A DNA stretch of 64,000 nt from Solanum dulcamara (Eukaryota; Streptophyta; Magnoliopsida; Solanales; Solanaceae), in the NCBI RefSeq assembly GCF_947179165.1, contig NC_077245.1, positions 15,842,740 through 15,906,739 on the forward strand, written 5' to 3'. Both the position numbers and the translations under genes were made by a program. Below are positions 1-11,515 of the stretch, in pieces (position 1 is the first letter of the stretch; each line of letters starts with the position of its first letter). The notes beneath the pieces are model-generated. The model did no database searches, was not told the origin of the DNA, and saw only the letters and a list, made by a program, of their open reading frames with translations.

Positions 1-180
1 AGTAGAGTAGTGAGAAACCATATGCAACTAAGTCCTTATCTGAGACTCGATGAAACTATCAAGTAAACCGTCACCTGAAGACCAGGAAGGTACTTATCCG
101 AAATGCCCTTTAGATGTCATTAGGCTTACATCAGTTCGGGCCTCAGGAATCACATACATGCATCAAGAGAATGCCACATA

Positions 181-300
181 GCTTATGCAATCAGAAACAT
201 GGTTTGTGCAATCAAAGACATAGTTATGCAATCAGAGACATAGTTATGCAATCAGAGACACAGTTATGCAATCAGAGACACAGTTATGCAATCAGAGACA
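181..300. repeat. 20-bp tandem repeat, six units
   Basis: Six head-to-tail 20-bp units start at 181, 201, 221, 241, 261 and 281. The consensus is tagttatgcaatcagagaca. The first two units differ at several bases and the last four are nearly identical, so the array probably grew at its right end. It sits inside a TE-like region and has no coding meaning. Confidence 0.95.
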
Positions 301-1724
301 TTGATCGTTCAGAGCCTTCAAGGAAAGAAGCTTGTATCTCCACTTACTATTCACTATATAGCACGCTCAGGAATAATGGTTTGACTACTTTCAGACTCTA
401 AATGGTCAGAAGTGACTACAAGTCACGAGTTACCATCAGAGTTCATGAATAGAATTACCTCTAAACCCATATCATATATCATTTCACTTAAAAGTTAAGT
501 CATCTTAAAGGAAAGAAGAAAGAGGCTTTATATGTACTAGTTTCCATCTCATAGAAGACTTAAAGGCAGTGACTCAGCTATTACAGGAGTTCTAATATTA
601 AGAAGTAAACAAGAGTCTCGACTCATACTCAGGCATTTATGAATGGATTAAATCCCAAATATCATATTCATATCATTTATAACTTATATCTAGGACATGT
701 CAAAAGAAAAGAGAAATAGCTCTACATACTTATTCCAAAAATACGCCAAAAGAAAGCTTCACATACCTTGTATGGACTTCTCTTAATCACGTCCACGTCG
801 TTGTACTCGAAACCTATTTAACATGGAAGTAATGCAAGTATTAAAAACCTTAGAATTTTCAGCAGCTTTGACTACCCACGAGTATTCATAACATTCATCC
901 CTTCGCTCGCCTTCTCGACTAGTTCCTTAACTAGTTAAGGCGTTAACGAAAATCGGGCAGCACCTCCCCTATAATGTGCCCTATACGAACTCCCAACCAT
1001 GTCCTTAGCACCTGCATCCAACCAACAATGCAACCAGCAGCCCATACATATACATATTACGACCAAAATTACATAATATAAACCCCCAACAATTCACTCG
1101 AAACTAAGATACCAAAACTAGAGTTTTTAATCTTTCTTTCGCGAATTCTTTAATTGCAAAGTGGAGGGTCATGTGGCTGTAACCAGCAGCTCCCACAACT
1201 AATTTATAGAACTTTTAGACCCTGCAACACACCTCAACACAACCAGCAGCAGCCCCCACGCGCATAACACCTTATTTCGACAACAACTTAACTATAGCGA
1301 TTCTAAATTCGTTTATTTCGAACGCCAAACTTTTCAAACCTTTTACCCAACTTCCAGAAGCTCCTAAGGTGTTTAATACACCATAATTTAACATCATAAA
1401 CTTCAAATTAGAGGGGAAGAACTTACCTTTCCCGAAATTGGCTAGAACTCGCCAAAATCGTGCCTCGGAACTTTTTTTCACGTGCTGAATCGTTGTGGCA
1501 GCTTGCTGTCCGATTTTTGCTGCACCAAATCCTAATTTTGTACTACTAATACTTCTATATCATCATAGTATACGCTAATTAATTAATTTACGGAACGAAA
1601 ATGGGACTTACCTATTGTTTTCTCCCAAGCCGTCGAAATTTTCTCTTTAGCTCTTAGGGTTTGTTTTCTCACGTTGCTGCTGGAAATTTGTTAATGAACT
1701 GAAGTCATTAGGATACATATTAAC

Positions 1725-1919
1725 TTATATAGGTGGTCCCAAGGGGTGACACGTGTCAGCCCCTAAGGATGACACGTGTCAAGCCATGATTGGCCACCGT
1801 GTCATGCTGCCAATTAGGGGATGCCACGTGGCAGCGGGGTCCACCTCCCCCAAGCAGCTGCATCACCTACTTTACCCTAAGTAGGTGAATCACCTGCTTG
1901 CTTGAGGTGCTGCCACGTG
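1725..1919 (-). promoter_or_regulatory. LTR promoter: TATA box with four G-boxes upstream
   Basis: On the minus strand a TATATAA box (plus 1725-1731) is preceded by four perfect CACGTG palindromes at 1750-1755, 1773-1778, 1825-1830 and 1914-1919. A fifth related site, CACGCG, lies at 1939. G-boxes of this type are bound by plant bZIP and bHLH factors in ABA, light and stress responses; that is family knowledge, not shown here. Four perfect hexamers in 170 bp beside a TATA box is well above chance. Confidence 0.65.
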
Positions 1920-2280
1920 TCACTCCTCCATTGGCTGCCACGCGTCGTCTTTTTCCCTTCCTCGCGGGTTCGTAATCTCATCTTACTTTAAGAGCTCATG
2001 TAATCCGCACTACGTAAGCTTGGTATATCCTTAAGCAAATTAAGTGTATAAGACTCTTAAATTAGTGTCTTACGTAGGTAAATCGAGTCCTACGACTCAT
2101 TTCTTAGCCTCCAACTCTTTCCAGATTCTTATGACTCTATCTCCAACCTCGCTTCTCGCGAGGTACCACAATCTTCTTTCCTTAGAGTTGTTTGATAGTG
2201 TCGTAGCTTATCCAACTCACATGATAGTGTCTAAGGAACTTAAGAAGACGTTCCGAGCTTAAGAGTGCGGGGTGTAACAC

Positions 2281-2570
2281 CTTTGATGCTCGACTTTCAC
2301 TTATTGGCAGTTCGGGCACTTGGAAACAAATTCCGCAATATTTCTCTTTATCCCACTCTACCAATAGACTTCCCTCAAGTCGTGATACATTTTTGTATAG
2401 CCGGGATGAATGGAGTATCTAGAATTATGCGCTCAGCCATAATCCTTTCTCGAATACCATCGACATCTGGCACACACAATCTGTTTTGGTACCTCAACAC
2501 ACCATCTCCCCTTTTGGTGAAAACCATCACCCCTTGTTTGTGAACAATTTCCTTCAATCGAAGAAGAACG
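2281..2570 (-). pseudogene. Ty3/gypsy integrase N-terminus (zinc-binding region), truncated
   Basis: The minus-strand translation resembles the HHCC zinc-binding segment of the intact copy near 33110-33265, with readable pieces such as PGYTKMYHDL and the CPNCQ region. Stop codons and small changes break it. It ends at 2281, so the catalytic DDE core and the chromodomain are missing. No product is expected. Confidence 0.8.
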
Positions 2571-3662
2571 GGATCCTGATCTTATTTCTCCTTTACCTCT
2601 GCCACGAGTGAGGACGTAGACCCATCCCGAACGTTTACTCCACCTTCATTGTTCTCTTCTAGTCGAACTCCTAATTGGGTTAATCTATGTACCTCCTTCT
2701 CCAACTCCCTCCTTTCCTCCTCCACATAGGCAGTGCTACCCATAGACAACCTGCTAAGAGCATCAGCAACAACATTAGCTTTACCTGGATGGTAGAAGAT
2801 GCTCATGTCGTAGTCCTTGAGTAGCTCGAGCCATCTCCTTTGCCTCAAGTTGAGTTCCTTCTGGCTGAAAATATATTTTAAGCTCTTGTGATCGGTGAAT
2901 ACATCAACATGCACTCCACACAAGTAGTGGCGCCAGATTTTAAGCGCAAATAACACAGCTGCCAGCTCAAGGTCAGAAGTTGGGTAATTCCTCTCATGAA
3001 CCTTAAGTTGTCTTGAAGCATAGGCTATCACCTTCCCCCCTTTGCATCAACACACAACCCAAACCAATTCTGGTTTGGTACCTCAACACACCATCTCCCC
3101 CTTTGGTGAAAACCATCACTCCTTGTTTATGAACAACTTCCTTCAATCGAAAAAGAACGGGATCCTGATCTTGTTTCTCCTTTACCTCTGCCACGAGTGA
3201 GGACGTAGACCCATCCCGAACGTTTACTCTGCCTTCATTGTTCTCTTCTAGTCGAACTCCTAATCGGGTTAATCTATGTACCTCCTTCTCCAACTCCCTC
3301 TTTTCCTCCTCTACATAGGCAGTGCTACCCATAGACAACCTGCTAAGAGCATCAACAACAACATTAGCTTTACCTGGATGGTAGAGGATGCTCATGTCGT
3401 AGTCCTTGAGTAGCTCGAGCCATCTCCTTTGCCTCAAGTTGAGTTCTTTCTGACTGAAAACATATTGTAAGCTCTTGTGATCGGTGAATACATCAACATG
3501 CACTCCATACAAGTAGTGGTTCCAGATTTTAAGCGCAAATACCACAACTGCCAGCTCAAGGTCATAAGTTGGGTAATTCCTCTCGTGAACCTTAAGCTGT
3601 CTTAAAGCATAGGCTATCACCTTCTCTCTTTGCATCAACACACAACCCAAACCAATTCTGAA
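2485..3662 (-). repeat. 589-bp tandem duplication inside the RNase H/linker region
   Basis: Two direct copies lie at about 2485-3073 and 3074-3662 with an offset of 589 bp. For example GGTACCTCAACACACC occurs at 2488 and again at 3077. Both carry the end of RNase H (DHKSL motif) and the linker to integrase. The duplication joins at a short stretch of similarity around TTCTG. The intact relative at 32400-33060 has a single copy, so the duplication is private to this element. Confidence 0.9.
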
Positions 3663-3704
3663 TGCATCACAGTAGACCACAAATCCCTCTGTTCCATCGG
3701 ACAA
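2582..3704 (-). pseudogene. Ty3/gypsy RNase H domain, with duplicated C-terminal part
   Basis: The frame 3003-3704 starts near the catalytic aspartate ([12 protein letters not shown]), continues through [11 protein letters not shown], and ends in the linker before integrase. A second partial copy (2582-3031) repeats from the middle of RNase H. RNase H normally removes the RNA strand during reverse transcription. The duplicated order and upstream stops make a functional product unlikely. Confidence 0.85.
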
Positions 3705-3764
3705 GGTCAGGACAACAGCAGTGTTTAGCTTAGCCTTTAGTTTCTGGAAACTCTCCTCATAAGC

Positions 3765-4620
3765 ATCGGACTATTAGAACTTAGCCTTCGTTTGGGTCAG
3801 CTTAGTCAATGGTGATGATATGGATGAGAATCCCTCTACAAACCTTCGATAATAGCCGGCCAAACCCAAGAAGCTCCTTATCTCTATCGGGGATGTGGGT
3901 CTGGGCCAATTCTTCACAACTTCAATCTTCTGAGCGTCAACCTGAATACCATCTCCAGATACGATGTGGCCTAAGAAAGCCACTGATGCAAGCCAAAATT
4001 CACATTTGGAGAACTTTGCATACAATACTTGCTCTCTAAAAGTTTGTAAGACGACTCTAAGATGATGGGCTTGCTCCTCTTCATTCTTGGAGTAGACCAG
4101 AATATCATCTATGAATACAATCACAAATATATCAAGATATGGTTTAAACACTTGGTTCATGAGATCCATAAAAGCTGTGGGGGCATTAGTCAACCCAAAG
4201 GACATAAACAAAAATTCAAAGTGGCCATAACAAGTCCAAAAAGCAGTCTTCGGAATATCACACCCCTTCACCTTCAACTGATGGTAGCCGGATCTCAGGT
4301 CTATGTTTGAAAAATAAGTGGCACCCTGAGGTTGGTTGAATAAGTCATCTATTCTAGGGAGAGGGTACTTATTCTTTATGGTGGACTTGTTTAGCTGCCT
4401 GTAATCGATGCACATTCTAAGGGACCCATCTTTATTTCGCACAAATTGGACGGGAGCACCCCATGGTGAGATGCTTGGCCTAATGAATCCCTTATCTAAC
4501 AAGTCCTTCAACTGCTCCTTCAACTCTTTTAACTCAGCCGGAGCCATCCTATATGGAGGGATTGAGATAGGCTAGGTATCAGGGAGAAAATAAATTCCAA
4601 AGTCGATCTCCCTATCGGGA
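3765..4620 (-). pseudogene. Ty3/gypsy reverse transcriptase domain
   Basis: The open stretch 3774-4547 contains most of an RT, including [20 protein letters not shown], and the catalytic loop FIDDILVYS. Two adjacent stops follow RT at about 3766-3773, where the intact relative has Gln-Trp (CAA to TAA and TGG to TAG). Another TAG near 4573 replaces a Gln upstream. All three are C-to-T or G-to-A changes. The domain order and sequence fit the Del/Tekay copy at 31500-32400. Confidence 0.9.
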
Positions 4621-4712
4621 GGGACTCCAGACAGATCTTTGGGAAAGACGTCGGGAAACTCATTAACAATCGGGTCTGACTCAATAGATAGGGGCTCAAT
4701 GTTGTCATCTTT

Positions 4713-5310
4713 CACTCAGACAATGTGATAGATACACCCTTTTGAGATTAGCTTCCTGGCCCTAAGGTAAGAAATAAACTTACCCTTAGGCATAACAAGA
4801 CTACCCTTCCACTCCATGACAGCTTCGTTTGGGAATTTGAACTTAACAATTCGAGTCCTATAATCAATAGAGGTATAACAGACATAAAGCCAATCCATAC
4901 CAAAGATCATATCAAAATCGACCATTCCCAACTCAATTAAGTCGGCCAAGGTGTCCCTATGATGGATTGACACAGTGCAATCTCTATAGATTTTGTCAGC
5001 TAAGATAGGATCATCGATAAGAGTAGCTACGCAAAAAGGCTCACGAAGATATTCAGGAACTTTATTGAATTTACTAGCCACATAAGGAATCACAAAAGAT
5101 AGGGTGGCACCCGGATCCATCAATACATAACAATTAAGAGAAGAGACTCGTATCATACCCGTTACGATGTTTGGAGAGTTCTCCTGATCTTGACGACTAC
5201 TCATGGAATATAGGCGGTTTGTACCTCCACTCGTACCTAAAGTAGTGCCCCTCTGATTACCTCTAGCCGGCGGTGCGGTGGCAGAATACTGGACTCTATT
5301 TCCCCTATTG
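4713..5310 (-). pseudogene. Ty3/gypsy protease domain
   Basis: The minus frame 4716-5345 carries the retropepsin-like active site as [11 protein letters not shown] (D-P-G rather than the usual D-S/T-G). The young element at 30751 has the same variant, so it belongs to the lineage and is not decay. Near 5311 a one-base deletion separates this frame from the zinc knuckle upstream. It ends at a TGA (4713-4715) where the relative has CGA, a CpG C-to-T change. Confidence 0.85.
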
Positions 5311-6436
5311 GACACTCCCTCTGGAAATGGTCCATTAGACCGCATTTATAACAACCAACCCTTACCGCGCTGCATTCTCCCAAGTAGAGCTTACCACACT
5401 TGCCGCATGGTGGCTTACCTCTCGAGCCTTGACTTATGCTGGCCTGGGATTAAGAACCCTGGGGTCTTAGATTTTGGCGACTCTGTCCCTGCCGATCATA
5501 CCTGTTCTGCGGCATAGGTGCATTGGCGGTGGATGAGGCATAGTTGGAAGGCCTCTTATGGAAGAAGGACTTGTTGCCCTTGTTTTGCCTCTGTTCATTC
5601 TCATGGCCTGCTGATTTTACCTTCTTGCTCAGATGCTCCTCTCTGTCTTTTCTCTTCTCATCCTCCACCTATTGAGCATACACCATTAATCTGGAAATAT
5701 CCATATCCGAGATCAATAATGCTGCTTTGCATTCCCTCTTCACACGCCTCTCTAATCCGGAGACGAACTTCCTCATCTTTGACCTCATATCTGGGATCAT
5801 TTCTGGAGCATACCTGGACAACTGGATGAACTTCAGGCCATACTCCTTAATTGTCATATCCTCTTGTTTCAGATTCACAAATTCCTCCACTTTCGCTTCC
5901 CTCAATTCTCAGGGAAAGAAGTGGTCAAGAAAGGCTCCCTCAAATTCATCCCACCTAGCAGGTTCAGCATCCTCACCCCTACCTTACGCCCATTGGTTAT
6001 ACCAGATATTGGCCACATCCTTGAGTTGATAAGACACCAACTCAACCCCCTCAATTTCTGTAGTATGCATAGCTTTCAGAATTTTTTACATCTCATCAAT
6101 AAAGTTTTGAGGGTCTTCATCAACCTTAGAACCCGTGAATGCTGGCGGATTCATCCATAGAAAGTCTCTAATTCTAGTGGCAGCAGACTGCTCTTGGGAA
6201 CTAGAGTTAAGGGTCGGCGAACTCTGGTTACCATTCCGGGCAGCCATTAATTACGTGAGCATTGTAATCGCCCCACGAAATTCTGTCTCTGATGTGGGTG
6301 CAGGCGGGGTAGGAGGCACTTGAGGCACCTCCGCATACCTTGTAGGTCGGCCTCTAGCCCTTACTGGGTGCACCTCAGACTGGGTCATCCCTGCATTATT
6401 AGCATTTCCCTAGCTAGCAGTACGTTTTGAAGGCAT
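5311..6436 (-). pseudogene. Ty3/gypsy gag with CCHC zinc knuckle, many stops
   Basis: The start ATG is at 6436 (minus), at the same place as in the young element (ataATGCC). The gag core is readable at 5669-5905 (EYGLKFIQLSRYAPEMIP) and continues through 5450-5668. A CX2CX4HX4C knuckle (CYKCGLMDHFQREC) lies near 5318-5359. In-frame stops occur at 5669 (CAG to TAG), 5450 (CAA to TAA) and several places nearer the start. Gag forms the virus-like particle; this copy cannot be translated through. Confidence 0.85.
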
Positions 6437-6559
6437 TATCTTTAACGTATAAACGCACAAATTATAAGGGAAGTTTCATAGAGTTTAAATCCATCGCACG
6501 AATTCAGAGTACGAATTCAGAGGTGCCTCAAGTGCCTCTTACCCATAAGCAAGACTCTA

Positions 6560-8615
6560 TTAGACACGACTTCTAAATCCATCGCATGAAATGATGTAGG
6601 CCAAATGACGTCAGTACGTGGAATGTAAGAGTATGTAAAATGGCCGGATGAAACAACATCAAGAAAACATCAACATCAACTCAAGATCCCAACTCATACA
6701 TATATACATGACAACTCACTCAATTGTCCTAAGTCTAACAAGAATAGTTTAGGCGGGACTAACTCATAAGCCACTTAACTCAACTTACTCGGAGCACTAT
6801 CAAGACCTAAATGGGAGTTTCTCTTATCCGACAACCATCAGCTATGAGCCGGTGATAGTACAATAATCAAACGTTGTTGCCACATCCGTCCATACCTTGC
6901 CAGGGCATGAACGCCTTCCTAATCATGGATACCATCGATTAGTCAAGTCCTATCATTTTAGGACAATAAAATGGGAAACATCCGACATTAACGGTTCGAT
7001 CCCATGGGAAGCATCCGACTTTATGGGTTCCATCCCTACCTACATTGGCGGCGTAGTTTCTGGGGTTTGAGTATGGACTATACTCTTACCCGCTTCGGTG
7101 CTCGATACTCCTCCCATGACTCCATGCTCATAAGACTCCCTCCAATCATCTCAAACAAGCCCTTACGGCTAGTTTCATGTGGGTCATTGCCAACTCATCA
7201 ACTCTATTCTCATTTTAACTCAATTAAGTCATACTGGCAAGTTCCATTTAGGACCTCGTCCACTCATCAATTTTATCCTCCAATTAACTCAATCAAGCCT
7301 CATTTAGATAAGTATTTATGACATCTCCTCAAGACTCATCACAACTCTATGGCTTTATCTCAACAATTCAAGTAGAATAACACATTTAAGGAATTGACCT
7401 ATGCAACATAATCATATGGTTAAAGAGATCAACAAAACATAACAACAAGTCATCTCCATCAACTCATACTAACATGAAGGTTTTAGGAACTTCTTAGCTC
7501 AACAACATCAACACATATAGCATTAATTAAATAGGGGACAAAACTCATTCAAACATAAACCATATCAAGAAACTCCATTTTCATGGACATCTAACCTCAA
7601 AGCAAGAGTAGGGCACATGGGTGGACTCAACCCATGATTTGGATAGCCTTACATACCTTAGGGAAGACTTGAAGGAAACCTTTGTGTTGGGTCTTTAATG
7701 GAGGACTCAAATCTTGAAGCTCTTGGAACTCTTCTTGTTAGAAATGGAGAAGAAGAAGGAGAAAGAGAGAGAAGAACTCCTAGGGATTTTTAGAGAGAGA
7801 GTGGGGGCTGAAAATATGATCTAAAAATAGTCTAGGGTGATACATATATAATTTGGGTAAGTTCCCATATTGTCCCTTCTCAAAAGTTCTGAAAAATAGG
7901 CAAAAATGCACCTGGCGCGATAGTGGCGCATCGCGCCATTGCAGCGCCAGGCTGATTACGCCTAAAACCTGCACACCTCGTAGTGGCGCGCCGCGCCAAG
8001 GACCAAACTACTGAGGCATATTCTTGGCGCGATAGTGGCGCGTCGCGCCCTTACAGCGCCAAGGCCAATATTTTCTAGGTTCTGGAAATTGGCTTGAAAA
8101 ACCCTGCACACCTTTTAGTGGCGCGCCGCGCCAGATACCAAATTACTGAGGCATGTTTCTGGAGTGATAGTGGCGCGTCGCGCCACTATGGCGCCAAGCC
8201 CAGTTTTCCTTTAATTGTAACCCAGGCCTGAAGATCTCTGCTGAGCTAGTTCATCTTAGGGTCGTCATATCTTTCGACTCCAAACTCCAAAATATATATT
8301 CTTAGTGGCGTTGGAAAGACGACTCGATGACCATTAATTTAATAGATCGTGGGCCACCTACTCGTCATATATCAAAAGATAGGGTCGTTAGAAGTCAACC
8401 CCTCATGCGAACTCCTCCTCAAACTTAGTCACGACAAATCTTTTGGACTTGGCTTGGTCCTAAGGGTCCTTTGTGACCCCACATCACCTCTAACACTTCT
8501 CAATTTATCAAGGACTCGTCTTAACTCATGCAAATGCTCCACAATACTCGAGTTTGACCCTACCCGAATATAAGAAGGGTCCGAATCTTCGGGAAAATTT
8601 TTGAGGGGTGTTACA
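6560..8615 (-). repeat. Del/Tekay LTR, 3' end deleted
   Basis: Reading minus from 8615: TGTAACACCCCTC start, GC-rich palindromic array (about 8190-7900), TATA (about 7856-7843), a CT-rich leader, donor-like AAGGTATGTAAGG (GT at 7656-7655), and the late segment shared with all Del LTRs of the window. Homology to the 2434-bp LTRs stops near 6580, so the last few hundred bases including GTGACA are missing. Confidence 0.85.
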
Positions 8616-8678
8616 TTATCCCCCCCTTGGGATCATTCGTCCTCGAATGACGAGTGACCAAGAATGGACTCGGGATGT
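8616..8678 (-). other. Polypurine tract and 3' internal remnant
   Basis: Minus reading gives a fragment ending CAAGGGGGGGATAA directly before the LTR start at 8615. It matches the PPT region at 34500-34553 of the young element, including GACGAATGATCCCAAGG. A PPT marks the 3' side of an element, yet the LTR that follows leads into a gag on its other side. The same LTR thus lies between two internal regions. Confidence 0.8.
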
Positions 8679-9716
8679 TACATTATTTCATGATTCACAT
8701 TACTTGAGTAATTCATTGGGAATAATCAGCATAAAGACACATAGTTTTTTGTTGAAACACGTCCCTCTATATACATCAATAGCCCATAATCTCCAAGTCT
8801 CAAGATTCTGTTATGACCCAACTATTGTCTATACTTAATCTCACATAAGTAATTGGCTTTCTAAACAGTTTCACCAAGGTTAACATTCAAAGATTGGACC
8901 TTTATAACTAGTCACATAATAATCATGACCCACAACATACATTCCCACTCTAAATAATAATTGACAATTATTTAACCATCCAGGCTCCGTTCCTGAAGGC
9001 CTAAGCATGAAATCTCACATCAATTTACAGTATATTAAGCGATGAGAACTAATTTATAACTACTAAATTGAGAAAACCTAGCCTATTTGGGCGCCAAGAA
9101 GTTGTAGAAGGGTTATAACAATTCCCGACTTTTAGAAGAAAAATCTACGGAGACGGGCCTGAAATCCGTGTGTTGTAACCTTCCTTGCGCTAGGAGTCTC
9201 TTCTGCCCTTCTGTCTAAGCCTAGAGCATCTTCTTGGGGGTTTCTAAGGTAACCCTCACCTATTTTAGCACTTAGAGGAAGAATGAGACAATAAAAATAC
9301 GGCCATTTTAGCTTTTGTTCCGTTGAGTCCCGCTCTGGCGGCCTAATCCCGCTTTGACAACCCAGTACGAGTAATGATCAGTAAAATGAACATAACTTTT
9401 TACTTCGAATTCAAATATAAAATTTTTTGTGGCGTTGGAAAGAAGACTCATAGACTTTTAATTTGATAGGTTATGGACTACCTAATTCATTTTAGGTTCA
9501 GAGATATGATCGTTTGAAGTTGACACTAGTTTAATCTTAAGTCCAAAACTAAATTAGAAAAATACTTGCAACTTAACTTTGAGATAGGAGCATAGTCGAC
9601 CTTAATTCACAACTAACATACTCGAATACCAAGAAATTGATCCTAATCTTATGACAAATGAGATTTGTATACCTTTACCATTGATATTTTTAGTAACGAT
9701 GGGCTAGATCGTTACA
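8679..9716 (-). repeat. Remnant of a TGTAACGATC-type solo LTR (shared with block 2)
   Basis: This is nearly collinear with 40837-41869, part of a complete solo LTR. Its minus-strand start is at 9716 (TGTAACGATCTAGCCC) and the flanking AAAAT (9717-9721) equals the TSD of the block 2 copy. The far end was lost where the gypsy element now stands at 8678. No coding region is present. Confidence 0.8.
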
Positions 9717-11352
9717 AAAATACTCCAAGAAAACAATTCTATTCAATCAAACAATCAAAAGACTTAATAAATTGGAAATAATTTATCACAAGATTATTAC
9801 TTTTGATTCACTTATAATTACTACTATTAATTATTACTCCATAAAATTCAATTTCTTACTATCTAACAAATGTAACACTTCAAATATCTACTAATATAAC
9901 TACACTTTTCAAAATTTGGGTCAGGTCGGGTTGATCCTCTTTTAATTATGTTTGTATTTATAGAAATAAATATAAAAAAGAGTTAAAATAATGAGTAAAA
10001 ATCAAAGTTGAATTTTCTGGTGATCAATGTGACTTCTGTGTTAGTAGAGTAAACATTTTGTGATTCCTTTTTAATGCAAAAAAATGTAGTAATTATATGA
10101 CTATTTATGAAAGTTACCACATCTTTATTTTTTTTCTAGGTATATTTTGATCTAATAGTTGTCGTTCATCCTTGATTAGCTAGCCCTGGTCTAAAAGTAT
10201 ATCAATCTTACGCAAATCTTGCACTCAATAAATCATATTTATTTGCTTCTTTCTAAATTTTTTTATACATGATCTTCTTACACGTCTGCGTTGATTGAGA
10301 TTAGTGGTGATGATAAATGAATGAGTTAAATTAAATTTGGGCGTGTTGAAATTGATCAACATAATAATTTAATCCATTTATATTTTATATGGGTAAAAGG
10401 GAGTTGGGTGACCAATGGATTGAGTTAAAAATGGATATATTGACCCATATTTATCCTACTTTCATGAAAAAATGGTGCTCTTAACTCTTTATCTTTCTGA
10501 TCTACGTGAGTCAATTACTTCATTATATAGTCATGCTTTCTTTATTTAGATTGAGATTGAACTATACAATCCAATCTTAGTAATATAACAATTCCTAGGC
10601 TATGCCAATGTTTAAATATTAATCCTAAGCTAATTATTAACCTAGCTCTACACCCTACACAATATCTCTATTATGAAATCTTCAACTATTTTGGCTTGAA
10701 ATCTAGTCACATGTGCATGAGCTCTAGACCGAAATGACTGAACCTCACTCATATCAAATTTCAGACATTATGTCAAAGATTAAATTTTGTTGAGATTTAC
10801 TTCAAACATGATATATTTAAAGTTATCTGAACTAGGTCACGAGCAAAAAATTTAAAAAGCGGGCACAAGCACTTAAATGGCAGCATTAAAAACAAGTATC
10901 CGTGCACTTTCACCCATATATGAACAAACGTTATTTTTCACATAGATATATAATATAACGTTGATAACCATTTGTGTCTGATACAATTACATCTTATAAT
11001 AAGGCCGCCTATAAATATGTGCCGCATTTTTTAATATTCCAATAAACGGTTATGAATTATAGGTGAAGAATCGAATTGTTCGTATGCACCATCGATATAC
11101 AATGAAGATATCAAAAGAGGAAAAATTAACAAACGAAAATGAATTAAGACTAGTGTTACCACATCCTTGAAGAAAAATTAACTAGCAACTTAAATCACCC
11201 TCATAGAAATACAAAACATCATAGTTTATTAATGAATTTAACTTATATACATCAACACAGTGTACAAATTCATGAAAATAGTGTAAATATTCTTTATAAT
11301 ATTATCGATGTATATAATTTAAAATCATCTGAAAGCAGGTTTCATTAATTAA
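9717..11352. other. Non-coding flank of short gene A, duplicated in blocks 2 and 3
   Basis: AT-rich sequence without a credible gene. It aligns along its length with 41870-42672 plus 48895-49762, and from about 10374 onward with about 58176-59180. The part 10495-10960 also matches 21030-21230 at lower identity, next to gene E. It lies 3' of the minus-strand short gene. Confidence 0.75.
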
Positions 11353-11514
11353 TTAACCGGAGGGCTTAATCTTTTTCTTATCATTCTTGAAGGTGGAGGT
11401 GGTAGCTTTCACTATCTTTTCAACAGCCATTGTCTTCACTGACTTCGTATCCTTCTTTGGAAACACACTTCCATTCTTTGATGTGCCTTCTTTTCCCTTT
11501 CCATTATTCTCCAT
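11353..11514 (-). CDS. Short lysine-rich GSVFP-family protein, copy A (53 aa)
   Basis: Minus-strand ORF of 53 codons from ATG at 11514 to TAA at 11353. I do not recognise the family by name. The N-terminus is Asn/Gly/Lys rich, followed by NGSVFPKK, SVKTM, a mid segment VEKIVKATTSTFKND, and a lysine-rich tail ending KPSG. No signal peptide, membrane segment or cysteine is visible. A TATAAATA box lies about 95 bp upstream (11608-11615) and is conserved in the intact 53-aa copies. Four near-identical ORFs (here, 49763, 56442, 59181) and one diverged ORF (21406) keep the same frame, which favours a real gene. The opposite-strand ORF over the same bases is a shadow. It differs from copies B-D by Thr instead of Lys after PKKD and Lys instead of Asn near the end. 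Confidence 0.6.
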   Translation of the reverse strand: MENNGKGKEGTSKNGSVFPKKDTKSVKTMAVEKIVKATTSTFKNDKKKIKPSG

Positions 11515-11515
11515 T

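Larger units (their letters stand above)
1..2279 (-). mobile_element. Ty3/gypsy-type LTR and possibly leader, left end outside the window
   Basis: Read on the minus strand, sequence from 2279 downward begins TGTTACACCCCGC, a common start of plant gypsy LTRs. It abuts the integrase region of the neighbouring element at 2281 with no spacer, as an insertion or truncation junction would. A TATA box (1725-1731) and a G-box cluster fit a U3 promoter. A donor-like AATAGGTAAGT lies further along the minus strand near 1610. I could not find the LTR's 3' end, a PBS or any coding region, so the left limit is unknown and part of 1-1000 may be leader or unrelated repeat. The boundary at 2279 is uncertain by about one base. 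Confidence 0.55.
2281..8678 (-). mobile_element. Del/Tekay-type Ty3/gypsy element, truncated and decayed
   Basis: Reading minus: PPT remnant (8678-8616), an LTR (8615 to about 6560), gag from 6436, protease, RT, RNase H (duplicated), then the first part of integrase, cut at 2281 by the next LTR. The protein order and sequences match the near-complete element at 27047-36987 closely throughout. The join between the LTR and gag lacks the last part of the LTR and the PBS. Nonsense codons are present in every domain, so it is inactive. Confidence 0.85.

Noticed and set aside
181..300. CRISPR-like repeat array
   Set aside because: Repeats are directly adjacent with no spacers, and the context is a plant nuclear genome.
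114..401. 95-codon ORF with repeated CNQRHSYAIRD-like units
   Set aside because: It is a translation of the 20-bp tandem repeat. Composition and context are non-coding.
2044..2262. Plus-strand ORF in the left LTR
   Set aside because: It lies in LTR sequence, has no recognisable protein features and no promoter in that direction.
3809..4310. Plus-strand ORFs opposite the RT
   Set aside because: Shadow frames of the minus RT, which has the recognised motifs.
5278..6323. Several plus-strand ORFs opposite gag and protease
   Set aside because: They are antisense shadows of the minus-strand gypsy genes.
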